Assembly: GCF_002216065.1 (NCBI RefSeq) | Contig: NZ_CP022282.1 | Location: 4,774,001-4,838,000, forward strand | Reading direction: 5' to 3' | Source of the DNA: Chryseobacterium sp. T16E-39 | Lineage (GTDB): Bacteria; Bacteroidota; Bacteroidia; Flavobacteriales; Weeksellaceae | Length of the DNA stretch: 64,000 bases | Part shown: positions 52,416 to 60,031 of the stretch, in pieces | How positions within the stretch are numbered: the stretch's first letter is position 1 | Layout: each line of letters starts with the position of its first letter | Program-made: the position numbers and the translations under genes | The notes under the pieces: generated by a model | Database searches by the model: none | Seen by the model: the letters and a program-made list of their open reading frames with translations, nothing else | What the model was told of the DNA's origin: nothing

Positions 52416-54344
52416 ATGAAAAAATTAGTATTAATCATTATAAGCTCAATAAATTTTATTTTTATTGGTGCTCAAAAGAAAGAATTTCTTGATCCTCCAA
52501 AGTTTAATGATGCGGATCTTTCAAAACAAAAATCGACACTGGATGAAAATGCTCCAGCTGAAATATTATACAAGTCTGTACATTTTAATGTTGATTATTC
52601 TACTATAATGCTTCATAAGCAGGTCTTTTATAGAGTGAAAATCTATGATAAGGATAAGGCTGAAGATTTACTTAATCTTGAAATTCCTCTTTATGAAAGT
52701 GGAAGTGATAAAGAAAGTGTTTCTAAAATGAGAGCTTATACCTATAATTTGGAAAATGGAAGTGTAGTAACAACAAAAGTAGATAAAAGCTCAAAATATA
52801 AAAGTAAAGAGAATAAATATGTTTCCGTCACTAAGTTTGCGTTTCCTAATGTGAAAAATGGTTCCATTATCGAATATCAATATGAGGTAATTTCACCTTT
52901 TTTATATTCTGTCCCGGAGATAGTAATAGAATCTGATACTCCTTCTCTATACACTGAATATGTTTTGGATACTCCTTCTAATATTGCTTATAATGTTAAT
53001 TATACAGGATCACTTGATCCTAAATACAGACAGGTTGAGGAAAAAATTCTATATGGAAGAGATTATAAAACCTACAGATTTGGGTATGAAAATCTAAAAG
53101 GGTTTAAAACTGAACGCTTTATAAAAAATGACAGAAATTTTAGAACTAAAATTAGTGCCGAACTGCATTCAACAAACTTTAGAGAACTGAAACTGTATTC
53201 TTCATCCTGGGAGCAAATCAAAGAAAGGCTGTACGACAGCGATGATTTTGGATATGAATTAAAAAAGACAAGATTAGCAAAAGATAACATGCCGGCTGAT
53301 ATCTCTGGATTAAGTGAAGGTGAAAAGGCTAATGCTATTTTTAAGTATGTTCAGAAAACTTTTACATGGAATAAATATTCGGGAGTAACAACGAGTGATG
53401 GAATAAAGAAAATGCTTGAGACAAAAACGGGAAATGCGGCCGAAATTAATCTCTTTTTGATTATGTTGCTAAGAGAAGCTGGAATAAAAGCTGATCCTTT
53501 AGCAATTTCTACGGTCAATAACGGAATGATCAACCTTGCATCTCCAAATGTTTCCAATTTAAATTTTGTCTTAGCTGCCGTAAAAATTAAAGATCAGTTT
53601 CATTTGTATGATGCCACATCAAAGCAGTCTTCAATGGATATGTTACCTATGAGAGATTGGAATCAATTTGGGATCTTAATATCCAAGGAGAAGGTACAGC
53701 AATTGTCGATGGTCAATACAAAACCAAGTTTTACTTATCTGACTGCTGTAGCAAAAATAGGAGAAGATGGAAGTATTTCGGGAACGTATTCTGATAAAGA
53801 CACAGGAAGCTATGCTATGTTTGCTAAAGAAAATTATGATGAAAATGCAGAAAAATATAAAAAACAGTATAAGGAAAATTATTCTATAGATTTTACAAAT
53901 ATAGATTCTAAAGTTCTTGAAAATGGTGATTTTGAAAGCACAATGAATTTTTCTTCGGAAAACTTAATTGATAGGATTGGTAAGAAAATGATTATCAACC
54001 CAATGTTATTCCTGAACAAAAATTCTAATGAGTTTGATCAGACGGAAGTTAGAAAATATCCGATAGACTTCATATCTGCTTATACCAGAACAAAGAAAAT
54101 AACTTTTGAAATTCCTGAAGGCTACGTTATTGAGGAAATGCCTAAGAATAAAAAGATCGTTACGGATGATAAGGAAATAGAATATAGCTATATTGCCGAG
54201 CAGAAAGGAAATAAACTGGAAGTTACTTCCATGACCAAAGTGCTTAGTCCTGATTACGATAAAGAATATTACCCTGCATTTAAGCAGATTTGGGGTGTTG
54301 CCTCAAAAACTGAAAATCAAGTCATCAGTTTAATTAAAAAATAA
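52416..54344 (+). CDS. DUF3857/transglutaminase-like protein without catalytic residues
   Basis: The 642-residue paralogue has a signal peptide (1-19), the same DUF3857 start and transglutaminase-like core, but the nucleophile motif reads KTGNAAEIN with Ala341 in the place of Cys, and the His motif reads NFVLAAVKI with Asn. Only the Asp motif YDATSK is normal. It is therefore probably not an enzyme. The 2-base distance from the active-type paralogue suggests one complex or a regulatory/inactive partner. A terminator follows. Confidence 0.85.
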   Translation: MKKLVLIIISSINFIFIGAQKKEFLDPPKFNDADLSKQKSTLDENAPAEILYKSVHFNVDYSTIMLHKQVFYRVKIYDKDKAEDLLNLEIPLYESGSDKESVSKMRAYTYNLENGSVVTTKVDKSSKYKSKENKYVSVTKFAFPNVKNGSIIEYQYEVISPFLYSVPEIVIESDTPSLYTEYVLDTPSNIAYNVNYTGSLDPKYRQVEEKILYGRDYKTYRFGYENLKGFKTERFIKNDRNFRTKISAELHSTNFRELKLYSSSWEQIKERLYDSDDFGYELKKTRLAKDNMPADISGLSEGEKANAIFKYVQKTFTWNKYSGVTTSDGIKKMLETKTGNAAEINLFLIMLLREAGIKADPLAISTVNNGMINLASPNVSNLNFVLAAVKIKDQFHLYDATSKQSSMDMLPMRDWNQFGILISKEKVQQLSMVNTKPSFTYLTAVAKIGEDGSISGTYSDKDTGSYAMFAKENYDENAEKYKKQYKENYSIDFTNIDSKVLENGDFESTMNFSSENLIDRIGKKMIINPMLFLNKNSNEFDQTEVRKYPIDFISAYTRTKKITFEIPEGYVIEEMPKNKKIVTDDKEIEYSYIAEQKGNKLEVTSMTKVLSPDYDKEYYPAFKQIWGVASKTENQVISLIKK

Positions 54345-54347
54345 ACT

Positions 54348-54379
54348 AAAAAGCTTCTAGAATATAGAAGCTTTTTTTT
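54348..54379 (+). terminator. Intrinsic terminator after the DUF3857 pair
   Basis: AAAAAGCTTCTA, GAATA, TAGAAGCTTTTTTT forms a perfect 12-base-pair stem with a T-run. The -7 box of the next gene begins at its last bases. Confidence 0.88.
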
Positions 54380-54386
54380 ATATTTG
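54379..54386 (+). promoter_or_regulatory. -7 promoter element TATATTTG for the DUF5684 gene
   Basis: TATATTTG matches TAnnTTTG and overlaps the in-frame TTG at 54384, which excludes that codon as a start and supports the ATG at 54411. Confidence 0.6.
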
Positions 54387-54410
54387 ACCAAACCAATAAA
54401 AATTAATAAT

Positions 54411-54824
54411 ATGTTAACTATTTTACAAACAGATCCTTATGATGGGATGGATTCTGCAGCTGCGGCAGGTGTAGGAATCGGAATGTTATTCTTTTACTTA
54501 ATTATATATCTGTTCTATGGATATTGTATGTACAAAATATTTCAGAAAGCAGGGCGCGAAGACGCATGGGCAGCTTTTATTCCTATTTATAATATTATTG
54601 TCCTTCTTGATATTGTGAAAAAACCGACATGGTGGATTATCTTGTTCTTTATTCCATTTGTGAACTTATTTGCTTCGTGGATGGTTAATGACGGACTTGC
54701 AAAAGGATTTAGTAAAGAAACACCTTTATATACAATCCTATTATTTTTCCTAGGATTTATATTTATTCCGGTATTAGCATTTAATGATGATAAATTTGAT
54801 GGACAGAAGATTCCTGCAAATTAA
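54411..54824 (+). CDS. DUF5684 small membrane protein
   Basis: The 137-residue product starts at 54411 (MLTILQTDPYDGMDSAAAAG); the longer TTG start lies in the promoter box. It has four helices: LFFYLIIYLFYGYCMYKIF, the next after AWAAFIPIYNIIVLL, WWIILFFIPFVNLFAS and ILLFFLGFIFIPVLAF. The motif AGREDAWAAFIPIYN is typical of the DUF5684 family (a signal-peptidase-like neighbour in many genomes). Role unknown. It is a single gene with its own promoter and terminator. Confidence 0.8.
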   Translation: MLTILQTDPYDGMDSAAAAGVGIGMLFFYLIIYLFYGYCMYKIFQKAGREDAWAAFIPIYNIIVLLDIVKKPTWWIILFFIPFVNLFASWMVNDGLAKGFSKETPLYTILLFFLGFIFIPVLAFNDDKFDGQKIPAN

Positions 54825-54845
54825 AAAAAAATAAAAAATTATATA

Positions 54846-54873
54846 AAACCATTCATCTTTTGAATGGTTTTTG
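54846..54873 (+). terminator. Intrinsic terminator after the DUF5684 gene
   Basis: AAAACCATTCA, TCTT, TTGAATGGTTTTT forms a stem with one mismatch and T-run, about 20 bases after the stop. Confidence 0.85.
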
Positions 54874-54897
54874 TATTGACATCAGAAATCAAAAATT

Positions 54898-55719
54898 ATG
54901 AAAAATATCCTTGCAACAGTCTTACTTTCCTCATTCTTTATTTTTTCAGCCTGTAAAAAAGATGAAAAAAAAGATGTGCCTACCGGAAAAACAGAAAATA
55001 ATCAATCAGAAAAATTTGTAATCGATTCAGTTAAAGTGAATGATTCCATAAAGATTAATGACTCTTTGGGAGTAAAGTACACTTCCAGACTTCTTGTATT
55101 TCCATCATTAAAGGACCAGAAACTATTAGACAGTATTTATTTTATTAGTAAAGGAGCTAAAGATTTTTCTAAAAACGGGCTTCAGTCTTATCTGGAAAAG
55201 GAAAAAACAGATTATTTCAATTCTATGAAAAAGGAAGCTAAAGATCTGAGTGTAACATTTCCACAGGATTGGTATACCAGTACTTATATGAACTGGAAAT
55301 CTACGACCAATGAATATATGCATATAGAATACGTAGGAAGTTCATATGAAGGTGGGGCACATGATAATTATGGATTTTCAGAGAGGGTATTTGATCTGAA
55401 AAATAATAAAAAACTTGAACTGGGAGATATTACCACTATGCCTAAAAAACAAATTGAGGGGATTCTGATGAAGAATGTTAATAAGATCAATAGTGGAACA
55501 ACGGATGAAAAAGGAGAAGTGAAAAACTCTGATATGCTTTTGGTTGAAATAATCCCGGCGACCAATAATTTCTATTTTGATGATAAAAACCTGTATTTCC
55601 ATTACAGTCCTTATGAAATTGCTGCTTTTGCTGCAGGAGATATTACTGTTCCTGTATCATGGGAAGACTTAAAGGGGACCTTAAAGCCTGAATTTAAAGA
55701 AAGAATGAAAATTAAATAA
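54898..55719 (+). CDS. DUF3298 lipoprotein (RsiV-like)
   Basis: The 273-residue lipoprotein has a lipobox FSAC (Cys19), an acidic/basic linker and a DUF4163-DUF3298 domain pair (about 90-270). The characteristic C-terminal part NLYFHYSPYEIAAFAAGDIT and VPVSWEDLKGTL is clear, as in RsiV, the lysozyme-binding anti-sigma factor of Bacillus. Here there is no membrane anti-sigma part, so it is a periplasmic binding-type protein. Lysozyme binding is possible but not shown. A terminator follows directly. Confidence 0.87.
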   Translation: MKNILATVLLSSFFIFSACKKDEKKDVPTGKTENNQSEKFVIDSVKVNDSIKINDSLGVKYTSRLLVFPSLKDQKLLDSIYFISKGAKDFSKNGLQSYLEKEKTDYFNSMKKEAKDLSVTFPQDWYTSTYMNWKSTTNEYMHIEYVGSSYEGGAHDNYGFSERVFDLKNNKKLELGDITTMPKKQIEGILMKNVNKINSGTTDEKGEVKNSDMLLVEIIPATNNFYFDDKNLYFHYSPYEIAAFAAGDITVPVSWEDLKGTLKPEFKERMKIK

Positions 55720-55720
55720 C

Positions 55721-55753
55721 AAAAAATGCTTCCAAATCAGGAAGCATTTTTTA
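55721..55753 (+). terminator. Intrinsic terminator after the DUF3298 gene
   Basis: AAAAAATGCTTCC, AAATCA, GGAAGCATTTTTT forms a perfect 13-base-pair stem with T-run, directly after the stop. Its T-run merges with the next promoter box. Confidence 0.9.
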
Positions 55754-55759
55754 ATTTTG
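55752..55759 (+). promoter_or_regulatory. -7 promoter element TAATTTTG for the lipid kinase gene
   Basis: TAATTTTG matches TAnnTTTG; only CCATA (5 bases) separate it from the ATG at 55765, so the transcript may be leaderless. Confidence 0.55.
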
Positions 55760-55764
55760 CCATA

Positions 55765-56616
55765 ATGGAAAAAGTAGCATTTATCATCAATCCGTTTTCT
55801 GCCAAAAAAAATTATCAGCCATTTCTCAATGAGCTGAAGAAAAAGGTAGAAAATCCTCTTTATTATATCTCAGAATCCATTCAGGGGACAGATGATTTTA
55901 TTGAAATGCACTTTAATGAAATTGATATTTTTGTAGCAATAGGAGGAGATGGAACGATTTCTACGGTAGCGAGAAAATTGATCAATACAACTAAAATTCT
56001 GGCTATTTTTCCTGCAGGATCAGGGAATGGATTTTCCAACGAAACCAAGTTTAGCAAAAATTTGGATGAATTACTCGCTAAGATAAAAAGTAAAAAATCC
56101 AGAAAAATTGATACGTTCACAGTGAATGACCGTCTTTCGATTAACGTTTCAGGGACAGGGTTTGACGGCAAAGTTGTGAAAGAATTTGAAAAGACGGATC
56201 GTGGCTTTAAAAATTACATTAAGGTTTCTTTAAAGACATTTTTTAATTATAAACCGATTAAAGTTAAGTTTGTTGATGAAGCCTATCAGCAGTATAATGG
56301 AAGGTATTTAATGTTAAACATTGCCAATACGAGGCAGTTTGGCAATAATGCTTATATAGCTCCCAATGCGAGTAAAAGCGATGGATTAGTTGATATGGTT
56401 TTGGTTAAAAAATTTCCATTGACCTATTCAGCACTGTTTGCCTATAGGATGTTTACTAAAAAACTGAAAGATGACGACTATGTTACCTATCTTCCGGTTT
56501 CAGAGATTGAATTTAGTGTCAATACCAAAAACTGGCATTTGGATGGTGAATTTAATAAGATAAAATCTCCGATCCATGTTAAAGTTCTTCCCGCAAGCCT
56601 GACTATTTTAATCTAG
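55765..56616 (+). CDS. Diacylglycerol-kinase-family lipid kinase
   Basis: The 283-residue enzyme starts at 55765 (MEKVAFIINPFSAKKN); the in-frame ATG at 55726 lies in the terminator of the preceding gene. It has the DAGK catalytic domain: IINPFSAKK, AIGGDGTISTVARKL (about 56-70) and FPAGSGNGFSNET, followed by the beta-sandwich domain. Members phosphorylate diacylglycerol or related lipids (YegS/DgkB-like). Substrate specificity is not visible. It is convergent with dctA-type gene. Confidence 0.92.
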   Translation: MEKVAFIINPFSAKKNYQPFLNELKKKVENPLYYISESIQGTDDFIEMHFNEIDIFVAIGGDGTISTVARKLINTTKILAIFPAGSGNGFSNETKFSKNLDELLAKIKSKKSRKIDTFTVNDRLSINVSGTGFDGKVVKEFEKTDRGFKNYIKVSLKTFFNYKPIKVKFVDEAYQQYNGRYLMLNIANTRQFGNNAYIAPNASKSDGLVDMVLVKKFPLTYSALFAYRMFTKKLKDDDYVTYLPVSEIEFSVNTKNWHLDGEFNKIKSPIHVKVLPASLTILI

Positions 56617-56618
56617 GT

Positions 56619-56690
56619 GACACCTCGTCAGTTCGAGTGTTTTACGGAGCGAAGCGAAGAAAAATGATCGAGAATCTGTGACAGGAAAAC
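56619..56690. repeat. Fragment of the CGTCAGTTCGAGTG interspersed repeat
   Basis: CGTCAGTTCGAGTG and, 25 bases later, ATGATCGAGAA, recall the right arm of the element at 4580-4703. GAGCGAAGCGAAGA is also shared with the gap near 4495. It lies between two convergent genes. Confidence 0.5.
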
Positions 56691-56693
56691 CTA

Positions 56694-57974
56694 CTAAATC
56701 TCCAATTTCTTTTCAACCTCCTGAGGATGATTTAAGGAATACTGCAGCTGGTTCTTATCCAATTGTTTTTCCCAATTGGCTACAACTACAGTAGCTACAG
56801 AATTACCAATAACATTGGTAAGTGCCCTGCATTCACTCATAAACTTATCTATTCCAAGAATCAGGGTCATTCCCGCAATTGGAATTTCAGGAACTACTGC
56901 CAATGTAGCTGCCAAGGTTACAAATCCTGCTCCTGTAACTCCAGCAGCTCCTTTCGAACTTAGCATGGCAACAAGAAGGAGTATTATTTGTTTTTCAAGC
57001 GGTAAATGTATATTGAGGGCCTGGGCTATAAATAATGAAGCTAACGTCATATAAATATTAGTACCATCCAGATTGAAAGAATAGCCCGTAGGTACAACCA
57101 ATCCTACAATTGCCTTAGAGCATCCTGCCTTTTCAAGCTTTTCCATAATTCCGGGTAATGCAGATTCTGAAGAACTCGTTCCTAATACCAAAAGAAGCTC
57201 TTCTTTAAGGTAAAACATCAGTTTAAAAATGCTAAAACCATTGTACCAGGCAACAGCACCCAGCACTAAAATAACGAACAGGATGGAAGTGATATAAAAA
57301 GTCCCTACTAAAAAGATGAGGTTTAGAACAGAATGAAGACCATATTTTCCAATTGTAAATGCCATTGCTCCAAAAGCTCCGATGGGAGCTAGTTTCATCA
57401 GCATATGAACTATTTTGAATATGGGTGTTGAAAGATCTTGAAGGAAATTTGTTATTTTTTGACTTTTTTCTTTGGTTAAAACAAGAGCAATTCCCATTAA
57501 AATGGCGACGAGTAAAACCTGAAGAACATTTTCGCCTACCAATGGACTGAATAATGTTTCAGGAATAATATTCATCATAAATCCTGTAAGGGTAGAATCA
57601 TGTGCCTTTTGCTGATATTGGGAAACATCACCTGAGAGCGTAGCGGGATCAATGTTTAATCCGGAACCGGGTTGCAAAACATTTCCAACGATCAGGCCAA
57701 TAATTAACGCCAACGTTGAAAAGGTAAAGAAATAGATCATTGCTTTTATAGCAATTCTTCCAACTTTCTTAAGGTCGGTCATATGAGCAATTCCCAACGT
57801 TAGGGTAATGAAGATTACCGGAGCAATGATCATTTTTACCAGTTTAATAAAACCATCACCTAGTGGTTTCATCTTTTCTCCCAGTTCGGGATAAAAGTTA
57901 CCTAAAAGTATACCTGCGATAATAGCAATAATTACTTGAAAATAAAGTTGCTGGTAGAATTGTTTTGCTTTCAT
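56694..57974 (-). CDS. Dicarboxylate/amino acid:cation symporter (DctA/GltP family)
   Basis: The 426-residue transporter has eight helices and two re-entrant loops of the glutamate-transporter fold. Signatures are [17 protein letters not shown] (HP1 serine loop, about 268-284), [20 protein letters not shown] (TM7 with the NMDGT-like motif reading NLDGT), [15 protein letters not shown] (HP2), and the last helix [13 protein letters not shown] with the substrate-binding Asn. It imports C4-dicarboxylates or acidic amino acids with H+ or Na+. It is a single gene. Confidence 0.93.
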   Translation of the reverse strand: MKAKQFYQQLYFQVIIAIIAGILLGNFYPELGEKMKPLGDGFIKLVKMIIAPVIFITLTLGIAHMTDLKKVGRIAIKAMIYFFTFSTLALIIGLIVGNVLQPGSGLNIDPATLSGDVSQYQQKAHDSTLTGFMMNIIPETLFSPLVGENVLQVLLVAILMGIALVLTKEKSQKITNFLQDLSTPIFKIVHMLMKLAPIGAFGAMAFTIGKYGLHSVLNLIFLVGTFYITSILFVILVLGAVAWYNGFSIFKLMFYLKEELLLVLGTSSSESALPGIMEKLEKAGCSKAIVGLVVPTGYSFNLDGTNIYMTLASLFIAQALNIHLPLEKQIILLLVAMLSSKGAAGVTGAGFVTLAATLAVVPEIPIAGMTLILGIDKFMSECRALTNVIGNSVATVVVANWEKQLDKNQLQYSLNHPQEVEKKLEI

Positions 57975-58116
57975 TAAGGTGTTTTAATTTTTAAAAATAT
58001 AATAATGGGAAAACATTGTGATTTATGATAGATTCACTAATGAAAATCTATTCAATATTTGATTCTAAGAATAAAATAGATATTGAAAATATTTGCCATA
58101 TATTTCGAAAATCGAA

Positions 58117-59805
58117 TTATTCTATGGCTACGGAATCATCACCCCGTCCGTCAGCAACCGCATGAATATTCCCATTACCATCGATGACAATCACTTCCAT
58201 TTTGCCGAGTTGTTTTACTTTTTCGATAACGTAATTTTTAGCTTTAAGGTCAGAAATGGTAGATTCCGGGAAATTGTTTTCCACAGATACGGTTTCCGGA
58301 AGCCACTGATGATGGAATTTTGGGGAATTTACAGAGATATTCGCATCTAGTTTAAAATCGACTACATCTACAATAGATTGGTAAACAGAGGTCGCAATCG
58401 TTGTTCCACCAGGAGTTCCAACCACCATAAAAGGTTTACCGTTTTTCAGTAAAATAGTAGGAGTCATTGAAGAAAGCATTCTTTTATTAGGCTGGATAGC
58501 ATTAGCTTCGCCACCCACAGCACCAAACATATTTGGTACTCCAGGTTTTATGGAGAAATCATCCATTTCATTATTTAAGAAGAATCCTGCACCTGATACA
58601 AGAACCTTGCTTCCATAATACCCGTTCAGGGTTGTGGTGACCGATGCTGCGTTTCCTTCTTTATCAATTACTGAAATATGGGTTGTTTCTGTAGATTCCT
58701 TCGGTTGTTTTATTATTTTTCCAACTTCAGAGCTTGGTGTTGCTTTAGAAAAACTGAAACTCTTCCATCTGCTTTTAAGATAATCATCAGAGATTAAATA
58801 GCTTGTTTTGTCTTCTATAAAATCTGGATCACCCATGTATTCCGCTCTGTCAGCATAAGCTCTTCTTTCAGCTTCCACCATAATTTGCACAGCGGGAGTA
58901 GAATTCAACTGGTACTTTTCAAGATTCTCATAACTTGCCATTTTAAGCATCTGAGCTAAAAGAATTCCGCCGCTAGAGGGGAGTGGCATAGAAACTACAT
59001 TGTTTCCTTTATAGTCAAATTCCAGTGCTTTTCTTTCAGCAACTTTATAGTTTTTCAGATCTTCATAAGTGATGATACCATTTCCTTTTTTCATCTCAGA
59101 AATAATAAAATCAGCAGTTTTTCCTTCATAAAAACCTTTAGATCCTAATTTTTGAATACGTTTCAGGGTTTCTGCAAGTTCCTTCTGAATGAGAAGATCT
59201 CCTGCTTTCCACGGGGTTTCTTTTACAAATAAAATATTGGATGTATTATGTTTCTGAAAACTTTCCTTATGATTATTAAGCATATCTGCTTCCTTTTCAG
59301 TAATTGCAAAGCCTTTTTCAGCCAAATCTATTGCCGGCTGGATAATTTTTTCCATCGGCAGTTTGCAATATTTTAAAGTAGCAAAAAATCCGGCGATACT
59401 TCCGGGAACTCCTACGGCTAATCTTCCATTTTGAGACCAGTCGGTATTGGCTTTTCCATTTTTATCAAGATACATGTCTTTGGAGGCATGTTTTGGAGCG
59501 GTTTCCCTGTAGTCTAAAGTGAATTTCTCACCATTGTTTTTTACACCTACTAAAAAGCCACCACCACCGATGTTTCCTGCCTGAGGATAAACAACGGCTA
59601 ATGCATATTGGGTTGCAACAATGGCATCATAAGCATTTCCTCCCAATTTCATCATTTTTGTACCTGCTTCACTGGCTAATGGGTGCGCAGAAACGACCAC
59701 TCCTTTATTTTTTACTTTGACTTCTTTTACAATGTTGAAATCAGTAAACTGTCCCGAATAAAGGTGTATACTTAAAAATGCAGCCGCAAATAATAGGTTC
59801 TTCAT
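58117..59805 (-). CDS. ggt: Gamma-glutamyltransferase (secreted)
   Basis: The 562-residue proenzyme has a signal peptide (1-18, HLYSG) and the Ntn-hydrolase GGT fold. The autoprocessing nucleophile is the first Thr of TTHISVIDKEGNAASVTTT (about 379), where the chain splits into large and small subunits. The substrate motifs AIDLAEKGFAITEKEADML, SSGGILLAQML, and GTPGGTTIATSVYQ are present. It hydrolyses glutathione and other gamma-glutamyl compounds in the periplasm. A TACTTTTG box lies 24 bases before the start. Confidence 0.95.
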   Translation of the reverse strand: MKNLLFAAAFLSIHLYSGQFTDFNIVKEVKVKNKGVVVSAHPLASEAGTKMMKLGGNAYDAIVATQYALAVVYPQAGNIGGGGFLVGVKNNGEKFTLDYRETAPKHASKDMYLDKNGKANTDWSQNGRLAVGVPGSIAGFFATLKYCKLPMEKIIQPAIDLAEKGFAITEKEADMLNNHKESFQKHNTSNILFVKETPWKAGDLLIQKELAETLKRIQKLGSKGFYEGKTADFIISEMKKGNGIITYEDLKNYKVAERKALEFDYKGNNVVSMPLPSSGGILLAQMLKMASYENLEKYQLNSTPAVQIMVEAERRAYADRAEYMGDPDFIEDKTSYLISDDYLKSRWKSFSFSKATPSSEVGKIIKQPKESTETTHISVIDKEGNAASVTTTLNGYYGSKVLVSGAGFFLNNEMDDFSIKPGVPNMFGAVGGEANAIQPNKRMLSSMTPTILLKNGKPFMVVGTPGGTTIATSVYQSIVDVVDFKLDANISVNSPKFHHQWLPETVSVENNFPESTISDLKAKNYVIEKVKQLGKMEVIVIDGNGNIHAVADGRGDDSVAIE

Positions 59806-59828
59806 ATCATTTTGTTTTTTCTAAGAAG

Positions 59829-59836
59829 CAAAAGTA
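59829..59836 (-). promoter_or_regulatory. -7 promoter element TACTTTTG for ggt
   Basis: On the minus strand TACTTTTG matches TAnnTTTG, about 24 bases before the ggt ATG. No clear TTG at the right distance. Confidence 0.55.
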
Positions 59837-59989
59837 TATATTTTTTTCATGAAAATCTGGGTCTCTGAATTGATAAATTTAAAAATTATCTAATTTTTAG
59901 TAAAAACGAACAAGTGTTAGTGTATGTTTATTTATTAGTTGTATTGGTTAAGTATAGTTTAACAAAATTGACATTTTTTTAAGTTTAAA

Positions 59990-60019
59990 TTGTTTTTAAA
60001 AGATAATTCATTACTTTTG
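59990..60019 (+). promoter_or_regulatory. Promoter TTG-N19-TACTTTTG for the large TonB receptor
   Basis: TTG at 59990-59992 and TACTTTTG at 60012-60019 with 19-base spacing, 12 bases before the ATG at 60032. The in-frame TTG at 59990, which would give a longer protein, is the -33 element and not a start codon. Confidence 0.8.
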
Positions 60020-60031
60020 GAAAAAAAGCAT

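Noticed and set aside
59990..60031. TTG start for the large TonB receptor
   Set aside because: This TTG is the -33 element at 19 bases from TACTTTTG; the ATG at 60032 opens the signal peptide.
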